From Candidatus Saccharimonadota bacterium (GTDB lineage: Bacteria > Patescibacteriota > Saccharimonadia > Saccharimonadales > Saccharimonadaceae): DNA of 64,000 nt. Location: assembly GCA_905371595.1 (NCBI GenBank), contig CAJPLU010000002.1, forward strand, positions 10,920 to 74,919, written 5' to 3'. The position numbers were made by a program, and so were the translations under genes. Of the stretch, positions 9,836 through 16,475 are shown one piece after another. Under the pieces are notes generated by a model. It saw nothing but the letters and a program-made list of their open reading frames with translations. It did not search any database and had not been told where the DNA came from. Positions within the stretch are counted from its first letter, which is position 1, and each line of letters begins with the position of its first letter.

Positions 9836-9910
9836 TCCGGCATAGCTCAGTGGTAGAGCGGATGGCTGTTAACCATTAGGTCGCTGGTTCGAGCCCAGCT
9901 GCCGGAGCCA
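9836..9910 (+). tRNA. tRNA-Asn (anticodon GTT)
   Basis: A 75-nt cloverleaf with encoded CCA. The acceptor stem TCCGGCA (9836-9842) pairs with TGCCGGA (9900-9906). The D-arm has AGCTCAGTGGTAGAGC, the anticodon loop CTGTTAA gives GTT, and the T-loop is GGTTCGAGCC. G at 9907 is the discriminator, followed by CCA. It decodes AAC/AAU. All four arms fold by eye, so the call is firm. Confidence 0.97.
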
Positions 9911-9926
9911 AATTGATAGATGAATT

Positions 9927-9976
9927 GCCTGGTACACCGGGCAAACGGCCTCGACAGGTTAAGTCAAGGCCTTTTT
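9927..9976 (+). terminator. terminator after tRNA-Asn
   Basis: Two hairpins in a row: GCCTGG/CCGGGC (9927-9942), then GGCCTCGAC (9947-9955) pairing with GTCAAGGCC (9963-9971) with one mismatch, followed by TTTTT at 9972-9976. This is a good intrinsic terminator. Confidence 0.8.
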
Positions 9977-10058
9977 AAATAGATTTTATAAATAGTTTAC
10001 TATTGCAGCAAACATTAGGGTAAGCGTGTAATTTTCGTTGTATTTTATACGATAATAC

Positions 10059-10087
10059 TTGAAAAAATTGTTAAGTAATGCTAGCAT
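10059..10087 (+). promoter_or_regulatory. promoter of the wall-anchored protein gene
   Basis: TTGAAA (10059-10064), a 17-bp spacer, then TAGCAT (10082-10087). It leaves a leader of about 45 nt, which carries AGGAG (10123-10127) before ATG 10138. Unlike many genes here, this one has a conventional leader. Confidence 0.5.
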
Positions 10088-10137
10088 GAAAGCGTAAACT
10101 AAATTAAAAACACAAATGTGTACAGGAGAAAAACAAT

Positions 10138-11724
10138 ATGGGTGTTCCCTATGTCAAATTGGCTAGTGCTGCGTCAGTGGCAGCTGTTGTTGGCGCAGTG
10201 GTATTTAACGCGCCAGCCAATGCTGCGCCGACTGCATTCACGTGGACGGGCGCTGCTGGCGACCACAAAATGTCAACTGCTGGCAACTGGAAAGACGGCC
10301 AAGTACCAACAGAGGGCGCTAAGCTGGTATTTACATGTGCCAACGGAGCTAGCGAGAAGATTCAGAATGATTTGAACGTTGCTTTGTCTGGCTTGGACGC
10401 TCAAAAAATGAACAATGTTACTGCTGCTCCGACATGTGCTAGCTATACGATTGATACGCTGAAATTTACATCGGATGCTGAGTTTAGCGGCGGACACACT
10501 AGCGCTGGCGATAAAGATGAAGATAAAATTCCTCGTATTTACGTTTCAGGTGCTATAACTGGCTTATCAAACCTGAAATCTAACGGATTTGACGGCAAGT
10601 TCACTAGCAGGCCGACGATTAACCGTTTTGAGGTTGCTAATAGTGGGTGTAACAATATAAGCGGCTATATAAAAGCTTCAGAGAAAATTGTTGGCGAAAA
10701 CGCTAGCGTACCGCTAGAAGGCGCTAATAATATCACAGTCAAGAGTGGCGGTCAAATAGATATTAGCTTCGTTGATAACGAAACAAGTTCCAGTAAAATT
10801 ACCTTCGAAAACGGCGCGATGATTTCTGATGGGATAACTTGTGTGGGCTCTGGCGGCGGTTCTTCGAACGTAACAACAGTTCTATCTGGCGATATTGTGC
10901 TCAATGGCAATGTTGAATATAAATTACTTTCGAATATGACAGTAAAGATTACCGGCAAACTTAGCGGACCTGGCAAATTAGTCGCTCACAAGGATAACGA
11001 GGGAACTCTGCTAGTTGAGTCTTCGGACAACACCAGCGGTACGCCAAATGGCCAGCACGGTAATGCTCACGAAGCTAAATTGATAAACTTGGACGGCGAT
11101 AAGCCTAATGAGTCGGTAAGCGTTAGAAAGGGCGAAACAGTCTTGCTAAACGGCAGCCGCTCTGATGTTTATGTCGATGAAGGCGGCGTGTTTGGTGGTA
11201 ATGCTACGGTAAAAGATCTTAGTGTGGCAGGTGTCGTTGCTCCAGGTAATTCGCCAGGTAAGATTACTGTACTGAATAGCTTTTCTATGCAGGGTACTGG
11301 CGTATACAAGGCAGAAATTCTAGACAAAGATCATTATGATCAGATTGTTGCGCAGAGCGTCCAGCTTAGCAATGGTGGTAATTCTTCGAAATTAGAGCTG
11401 GTATATCTGCCTGGCGGTACCATCAAGAAGGGTGATACCTTTACGATTATCAACAATAACGGTAGCGCTCCAGTTCAAGGGACATTCAATGGTTTGCCCG
11501 AAGGTGCAGAGTTCGCTGTGGATGGCGCAACCTTCAAGATTAGCTATGTCGGCGGCGATGGCAACGATGTTGTACTAACGGCGCAGAATGATTCGACGGG
11601 TCCGAAGGCTCCAAATACGGGCGGCGAAAATGTAGCAGTTAATTTGGCTGGAACTATCGTTGGCGTGGCTTCGGCAGCAATCCTGCTATTCATGGCAAAG
11701 CGAAAGAGTTTTGGCAAGAAATAA
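10138..11724 (+). CDS. sortase-anchored surface protein with autotransporter-like passenger domain
   Basis: A 528-aa exported protein. A signal peptide (residues 1-30, ending ANAAP) leads to a beta-rich, Gly/Ser/Asn-rich body. Residues about 355-480 have the order VVAPGNSPGKITV, KAEILDKDHYDQI, GDTFTIINNNG, GTFNGLPEGAEF and SYVGGDGNDVVLT. This is the strand-loop pattern of autotransporter passenger domains. The C-terminus is a sorting signal: APNTGG, a hydrophobic helix, then a basic tail (AKRKSFGKK), i.e. an LPxTG variant with Ala for Leu. The sortase gene follows directly. It is likely a covalently attached adhesin or coat protein. Confidence 0.85.
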   Translation: MGVPYVKLASAASVAAVVGAVVFNAPANAAPTAFTWTGAAGDHKMSTAGNWKDGQVPTEGAKLVFTCANGASEKIQNDLNVALSGLDAQKMNNVTAAPTCASYTIDTLKFTSDAEFSGGHTSAGDKDEDKIPRIYVSGAITGLSNLKSNGFDGKFTSRPTINRFEVANSGCNNISGYIKASEKIVGENASVPLEGANNITVKSGGQIDISFVDNETSSSKITFENGAMISDGITCVGSGGGSSNVTTVLSGDIVLNGNVEYKLLSNMTVKITGKLSGPGKLVAHKDNEGTLLVESSDNTSGTPNGQHGNAHEAKLINLDGDKPNESVSVRKGETVLLNGSRSDVYVDEGGVFGGNATVKDLSVAGVVAPGNSPGKITVLNSFSMQGTGVYKAEILDKDHYDQIVAQSVQLSNGGNSSKLELVYLPGGTIKKGDTFTIINNNGSAPVQGTFNGLPEGAEFAVDGATFKISYVGGDGNDVVLTAQNDSTGPKAPNTGGENVAVNLAGTIVGVASAAILLFMAKRKSFGKK

Positions 11725-11753
11725 CCAAGACTTATAACGATTAAGATTGGAGG

Positions 11754-11791
11754 CAGGCACGCCGTAAGCGGTTTGACGCGAGGCGTGCCTG
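11754..11791 (+). promoter_or_regulatory. hairpin enclosing the sortase -35 element
   Basis: CAGGCACGCC (11754-11763) pairs perfectly with GGCGTGCCTG (11782-11791). The 18-nt loop contains TTGACG (11773-11778), a -35 box 18 bp before TATAAT at 11797-11802. There is no T-tract. It may end the upstream transcript weakly or be an operator; DNA-level function is inferred. Confidence 0.5.
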
Positions 11792-11812
11792 TTAGCTATA
11801 ATGAAGCAAGCA

Positions 11813-12817
11813 ATGACGCAAAGAGAACGAGTTGCTCGTAGTCTGGAGGTACTGCCAAAAGCACGAGGCCGGGTAGTCGTACCGCGGCGCAGATTGGCGA
11901 ATGATGTTGTAGCGGGCGCTGCTAGCCAGCCGAGTATGAAGCGAATTATGGATATCGCAGTGCAGCCTGCCTCGCCAAGTCCAAAAGAGCAGTCTCTCCA
12001 AAACAAAAAACCTAGAGATTATACGAGAATTAATAGAAAGCTGGCTCGGACAGCTCGCTTGCTTATTATTTATGAAAAGCTAACAGCTGCTAGCCAGATG
12101 GGCGGCAAAAAACGCTCCACCAAGCGGCGCTTAAAAGAAATCATGAGCGGTAATTTTCGCAAGAAATTATCTGGTGTTGCGGCGTCGATTCTCTTGCTGG
12201 TTTCGGTATATTCACTAGTGGACTCTTGGCTGTTAAATAATCGGATAAAAGATACTGTAAATACAGCGACGGTGGCTGCACGCAGCGATAGCCCAAATGA
12301 TCGACGGAGCAATGAAGGTAAAGACGAAACAAAAGTTTCTGGCGACGCCATCGCTAAATACAAGGTAGCTGCAGATTTACCGAGAGTGATTACTATTGAG
12401 AAGCTAGGAGTTAAAGCTCGAGTATTGCCGATGAGCGTTAATGCCGACGGCTCAATGCAATCGCCTGTCAATATTTTTGATACAGGATGGTATACTGGCA
12501 GCGTCAAGCCGGGGCAGCCGGGAGCATCTATTATTATTGGCCACGCATCTGGTATGACTTTGGGGGGAATTTTTAATAAGCTAGAGTCGCTAAATGTCGG
12601 TGATACAGTCAGTGTTGAACGCGGCAACGGCCAAATGTTGCGCTACCAAGTGGTTAAAAAACAAATAATAAAGCTATCTGATGTTGATATGAATAGTTTT
12701 ATGCGTCCAGCTGATGGTGTGTCTGAAGGTTTGAACCTGATGACTTGCGCTGGGGAGTGGATAAAAAACTCGCAAACTCGCGATCACCGGGCGATGATAT
12801 TTACCAAGCGAATATGA
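11813..12817 (+). CDS. sortase
   Basis: A transpeptidase that cleaves sorting signals and joins surface proteins to the wall. The three catalytic residues are visible: His in IIIGHASGM, Cys in NLMTCAGEW and Arg in RDHRAMIF. An unusually long basic cytoplasmic region (about 115 residues) precedes the single membrane helix (about 120-140). The TCxG-type Cys motif and single N-terminal anchor suggest a housekeeping class D/E-like enzyme; the class is not certain. I start at ATG 11813, because the earlier in-frame ATG at 11801 lies inside the TATAAT (11797-11802). Its obvious substrate is the protein encoded just upstream. Confidence 0.9.
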   Translation: MTQRERVARSLEVLPKARGRVVVPRRRLANDVVAGAASQPSMKRIMDIAVQPASPSPKEQSLQNKKPRDYTRINRKLARTARLLIIYEKLTAASQMGGKKRSTKRRLKEIMSGNFRKKLSGVAASILLLVSVYSLVDSWLLNNRIKDTVNTATVAARSDSPNDRRSNEGKDETKVSGDAIAKYKVAADLPRVITIEKLGVKARVLPMSVNADGSMQSPVNIFDTGWYTGSVKPGQPGASIIIGHASGMTLGGIFNKLESLNVGDTVSVERGNGQMLRYQVVKKQIIKLSDVDMNSFMRPADGVSEGLNLMTCAGEWIKNSQTRDHRAMIFTKRI

Positions 12818-12864
12818 TTAAACTAAGTTGACTGTGCAAATGTAAATAATACAATGTAAAAACC

Positions 12865-12894
12865 TTGACTAGCACTATATATTGGGTGTACATT
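12865..12894 (+). promoter_or_regulatory. nrd operon promoter
   Basis: TTGACT (12865-12870), 18 bp, then TACATT (12889-12894). The spacer contains the first NrdR box, so repressor binding would block RNA polymerase. The hexamers are moderate matches. Confidence 0.5.
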
Positions 12895-12919
12895 TGTATG
12901 TAAGCACTACATATGGTGT
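12872..12919 (+). promoter_or_regulatory. paired NrdR boxes
   Basis: GCACTATATATTGGGT (12872-12887) and GCACTACATATGGTGT (12904-12919) both resemble the NrdR consensus ACACWATATATWGTGT. They start 32 bp apart, three helical turns, the spacing expected of cooperative NrdR binding. NrdR senses dATP/ATP and represses ribonucleotide reductase genes. No nrdR gene is in the window. Confidence 0.75.
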
Positions 12920-12948
12920 TTTCGTAAAACAAATACACGATTAAGTGT

Positions 12949-12974
12949 CGCTCCGCAGGGGTAGATCCGGAGCG
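12949..12974 (+). promoter_or_regulatory. hairpin in the nrdD leader
   Basis: CGCTCCG (12949-12955) pairs with CGGAGCG (12968-12974), with a 12-nt loop, then TTTTAA. It sits 27 nt before ATG 13002. It looks like a weak attenuator or leader structure; the T-run is short for a strong terminator. Confidence 0.45.
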
Positions 12975-13001
12975 TTTTAATGATGCATTCAGGAGGGTAA
13001 T

Positions 13002-15137
13002 ATGTATCAAACAATCAAAAAGCGCGACGGCCGTAAAGTGAAGTTTGACGCTTCCAAGATCACTAAAGCGATTGCTCGAGCTGGCGCTGAAACTGGCGAA
13101 TTCGACGAAAAAGCCGCTGCTAAGCTTACTGATAAAGTACTTAAACAGCTAGAAGCTCGCCAGACGCGTCTAGTGCCGGGTGTTGAGGAAATCCAAGACA
13201 TCGTTGAGGATACGCTGATTGATTCCAAGTTTAAGAAAACTGCCAAAGCCTACATTATCTACCGCGACCAGCATAAAAAACTGCGTGAAATTACTTCCAA
13301 TGCGCACGTCGATTTGATCGATAAATACGTCAACAACTTGGACTGGAAAGTCAAAGAAAATTCCAACATGGGCTATAGTTTGCAGGGCCTGAATAACTAC
13401 GTTTCGGCGGAAATTACCAAGACCTACTGGCTGGATAAGATTTATTCGCCGAAAATCGGTCGGGCGCATAAAGAGGGTGATTTGCATATTCACGACCTTA
13501 ATTTGCTGAGTGTTTACTGTGTTGGCTGGGATCTGATGGATTTACTGCGCCAAGGTTTCACTGGCGTTAAAAACAAAGTTGCTTCCAAGCCGGCTAAGCA
13601 TTTCCGTTCAGCTCTTGGACAGGTGGTCAATTTCTTTTACACTTTGCAGGGCGAGGCGGCTGGTGCTCAGGCGTTCTCCGATTTTGATACGCTCTTAGCG
13701 CCATTTATTCGCGCTGATAAGCTGAGCTATGACGAGGTCAAGCAAGCGCTGCAAGAATTCGTCTTTAACGTTAACGTGCCAACGCGGGTTGGTTTCCAGA
13801 CGCCATTTACTAACATTACGCTCGATCTGGAATGTCCAAAGCACATGGCTGGCAACCCGGTGATCATCGGCGGCGAGATGCAGGATACCAACTACGGCGA
13901 TTATCAGGAAGAGATGAATATGCTTAATAAGGCGCTGCTGGAGGTGCTGTCTGAGGGCGACGCCAACGGCCGCGTCTTTACTTTCCCGATTCCGACGGTC
14001 AATATCACCAAAGATTTCAACTGGGATAATCCGGTTATTGAAAATCTTTGGGAAGCCAGCGCCAAGTACGGCATTCCGTACTTCTCAAACTTCATCAATT
14101 CCGACATGGATCCAGAAGATGCGCGCTCGATGTGCTGCCGCTTGCGCATCGATAATCGCCAGCTGGAGTATCGCGGCGGCGGCTTGTTCGGTTCCAATCC
14201 GATGACCGGTTCAATTGGCGTGGTGACGATTAACCTGCCGCGCCTAGCGCTGAAATCAAAGAACGAGAAAGAGTTTTTCAAGGGCTTGGGCGAGTTGATG
14301 GATATGGCGCGCGACAGCCTGGAGACCAAACGCAAGGTGCTGGAGCAGCTGACCGATTCGGATATCAGCCTGTATCCGTACACTAAGTTTTATCTGCGCG
14401 ATATTAAAAAGCGCTTCAACGAGTACTGGAAGAATCACTTCTCGACCATCGGTTTGATTGGCACTAACGAGGCAGCGTTGAATTTGCTGGGCGTTGACAT
14501 TGGTACCGAAAAGGGTAAGGCGTTTGCCGAGAAAACGCTTGACTTCATGCGCGATCGTTTGGTGGAGTACCAGAAAGAAACGGGCAATAATTACAACCTG
14601 GAGGCGACGCCGGCTGAGGGTACAACCTACCGTTTGGCTCAAATTGACAAAGCCAGCTTCCCTGATCGAGCACACTTTGCTAATGGCCTGGGTGCGGCAG
14701 TCAAGCATCCGTTCTACACCAACTCCAGCCACTTGCCGGTCAATTACACCGACGACTTGTTCGAGCTGATGGATTTGCAGGATAATTTGCAGACCAAATA
14801 CACTGGCGGTACGGTGATTCACTTCTTCCTCGGTGAGCGCATGGATGATCCACAAACGCTCAAGAAATTGGTCAAGACAATTTGCGAAAACTACAAATTG
14901 CCATACTTTACCTTCACGCCAAGCTTCTCGATTTGCACCAATCACGGCTATATCGTCGGAGAGCATCCAGAGTGTCCGAATTGCGGCGAAGCGACTGAGG
15001 TTTACTCGCGGGTAGTCGGTTTCTTGCGTCCGGTTGCTCAGTGGAACAATGGCAAACAAGCTGAATTTGACATGAGGGAGCATTATGACGATGCCGCCGA
15101 ACATCAGCGAGCTTGCGCCGTCGCTGTCCCAGCTTAA
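13002..15137 (+). CDS. nrdD: anaerobic (class III) ribonucleoside-triphosphate reductase
   Basis: Makes deoxyribonucleotides from NTPs without oxygen, by a glycyl radical. The 711-aa protein starts with an ATP-cone (residues 1-95, KKRDGRKVKFDASKI), the dATP/ATP activity switch. The catalytic barrel follows, with conserved SMCCRLRIDNR near the middle. The C-terminus has a zinc site (CTNHGY, CPNCG) and the glycyl-radical segment SRVVGFLRPV, with Gly at about residue 673. AGGAGGGT precedes the ATG by 5 nt. nrdG overlaps its 3' end by 53 bp. Upstream NrdR boxes imply repression when dNTPs are plentiful. It is the only reductase in the window. Confidence 0.97.
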   Translation: MYQTIKKRDGRKVKFDASKITKAIARAGAETGEFDEKAAAKLTDKVLKQLEARQTRLVPGVEEIQDIVEDTLIDSKFKKTAKAYIIYRDQHKKLREITSNAHVDLIDKYVNNLDWKVKENSNMGYSLQGLNNYVSAEITKTYWLDKIYSPKIGRAHKEGDLHIHDLNLLSVYCVGWDLMDLLRQGFTGVKNKVASKPAKHFRSALGQVVNFFYTLQGEAAGAQAFSDFDTLLAPFIRADKLSYDEVKQALQEFVFNVNVPTRVGFQTPFTNITLDLECPKHMAGNPVIIGGEMQDTNYGDYQEEMNMLNKALLEVLSEGDANGRVFTFPIPTVNITKDFNWDNPVIENLWEASAKYGIPYFSNFINSDMDPEDARSMCCRLRIDNRQLEYRGGGLFGSNPMTGSIGVVTINLPRLALKSKNEKEFFKGLGELMDMARDSLETKRKVLEQLTDSDISLYPYTKFYLRDIKKRFNEYWKNHFSTIGLIGTNEAALNLLGVDIGTEKGKAFAEKTLDFMRDRLVEYQKETGNNYNLEATPAEGTTYRLAQIDKASFPDRAHFANGLGAAVKHPFYTNSSHLPVNYTDDLFELMDLQDNLQTKYTGGTVIHFFLGERMDDPQTLKKLVKTICENYKLPYFTFTPSFSICTNHGYIVGEHPECPNCGEATEVYSRVVGFLRPVAQWNNGKQAEFDMREHYDDAAEHQRACAVAVPA

Positions 15138-15828
15138 GGTATCAATCGGCGGGATTCAGAAGCTGTCGCTGGTGGACTATCCAGGGCACGTGGCGGCAGC
15201 GCTGTTTCTCTCTGGCTGTAATATGCGCTGCGGTTATTGCCATAATCCGGAGCTGGTACTACCCGAGCGGTTAGCGCCGAGCATCCCGGTCGAGGAGGCG
15301 ATGATATTCCTGAAATCGCGTGTTGGCCGGCTAGACGGCGTGGTGATTTCTGGCGGCGAGCCGACGGTTAACGAGGACTTGCCGGTATTGTGCCGGATGG
15401 TCAAGAGCCTTGGCTTTGACGTCAAGCTGGACACCAACGGCACGCACCCGGATATGGTGCGCGGCATGGTCGAGGAGGGGACGATTGATTTCATCGCCAT
15501 GGACGTTAAAGGCCCATTAGAAAAATACGTGGAGATTGCGGCGCGACCGATTGATCTGGAAGCGATTAAAGCTAATGTGCGGCTGATGATTGATTCAGGG
15601 ATTGGTCATGAATTTCGGACGACCATCGTCCGCGAGCAGCTGGAGGTGGCGGATTTTGAAAAGATTGGCGAGTTGGTCAAGGGCGCCAAACGCTTTGCCT
15701 TGCAGCATTTTCGCACCGGTACCACCATTAGCCCGAAGTTTGCCAATTACCACACGTTTACTGACGAAGAATTTAGGGCTGCCCAAAAAATAATGGAAAG
15801 GTATGTTGACAAATGCGTGATTCACTAA
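15085..15828 (+). CDS. nrdG: anaerobic ribonucleotide reductase activase (radical SAM)
   Basis: Generates the glycyl radical on NrdD using S-adenosylmethionine and a [4Fe-4S] cluster. The 247-aa protein has the radical SAM motif CNMRCGYC (CxxxCxxC, about residues 45-52). SGGEPTVNEDL binds SAM, and LDTNGT and MDVKGP are typical of the family. The start lies within nrdD, after GAGGGAG, so translation is probably coupled. The next gene, a flavin reductase, overlaps its stop and could supply the electron needed to cleave SAM. The length is near that of the pyruvate-formate-lyase-activase-like NrdG type. Confidence 0.93.
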   Translation: MTMPPNISELAPSLSQLKVSIGGIQKLSLVDYPGHVAAALFLSGCNMRCGYCHNPELVLPERLAPSIPVEEAMIFLKSRVGRLDGVVISGGEPTVNEDLPVLCRMVKSLGFDVKLDTNGTHPDMVRGMVEEGTIDFIAMDVKGPLEKYVEIAARPIDLEAIKANVRLMIDSGIGHEFRTTIVREQLEVADFEKIGELVKGAKRFALQHFRTGTTISPKFANYHTFTDEEFRAAQKIMERYVDKCVIH

Positions 15829-16475
15829 CGGTTGAAATTGTGCGGGTACGCCAGGAAAATCCCGAGGTGACGACGCTGTATTTTGAGCGGCCGTTTGACT
15901 TTATGGCGGGGCAATATATCACGGTGTTTATTGCGGGCAGCCAGGTGCGCGAAGGCAAGGCCTATAGTATTTCTTCGCGCCCGCACGAGGAATTGATGTC
16001 GATTACCGTGAAAAATGTTGGCGGCGAATTCTCCAGCTATTTGTGTTCGCGTCAAGTTGGCGATACGCTGCAGATTAGCCGGGCGTACGGCGATTTCAAC
16101 CCGCAAACCGAGCGACCATTGGTTGGCATCGCGGCGGGTTGCGGCCTCAGTCCGATTTGGAGTATTTTGGCGGATGCCCAGCAGCCGACTTTTCTCTATT
16201 TGAGTCAAAAATCGCCGGAATATATGGTATTCTCAGAGGAGTTAGCGGCCTCATCGATTCAGGTCCATAAGTTTAGTACCCGCCAGCAGGTTGAGGAAAC
16301 AGACGGCTGGCATAATGGACGATTTGAGGTGGCGAAGATTGTCGCTGAAACGCCGGATGACGCGCACTTTCTGGTCTGCGGCAGTTTGCCGTTTGTGCGT
16401 GACGTTTGGCAAAAATTAACCGCTGCTGGCGTCGATGAATCGCGGATTTCAACGGAGACCTTTTTTGAACGATGA
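15813..16475 (+). CDS. ferredoxin-NADP+ reductase-like FAD/NAD(P) oxidoreductase
   Basis: A 220-aa flavoprotein of the ferredoxin reductase family. The FAD-binding barrel (1-100) has AYSISSRPHEE (the RxYS-like FAD motif, here with Ala for Arg) and VGGEFSSYL. The NAD(P) domain (100-220) has AAGCGLSPIWSIL and VCGSLPFVRDVW. There is no C-terminal 2Fe-2S domain, unlike Hcr-type reductases. It overlaps nrdG by 16 bp. Inferred role: pass electrons from NAD(P)H to NrdG, directly or through an iron-sulfur carrier. The overlapping gene downstream encodes a four-Cys segment that might be such a carrier. Confidence 0.85.
   Translation: MRDSLTVEIVRVRQENPEVTTLYFERPFDFMAGQYITVFIAGSQVREGKAYSISSRPHEELMSITVKNVGGEFSSYLCSRQVGDTLQISRAYGDFNPQTERPLVGIAAGCGLSPIWSILADAQQPTFLYLSQKSPEYMVFSEELAASSIQVHKFSTRQQVEETDGWHNGRFEVAKIVAETPDDAHFLVCGSLPFVRDVWQKLTAAGVDESRISTETFFER

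Noticed and set aside
11801..11812. Upstream ATG as the sortase start
   Set aside because: The ATG lies inside the -10 hexamer TATAAT (11797-11802), so it cannot be in the mRNA from that promoter.
14256..15104. Long minus-strand open frame of 282 codons
   Set aside because: It lies fully antisense to nrdD, has no family motif or ribosome site, and its frame is a mirror of the biased codons of nrdD.
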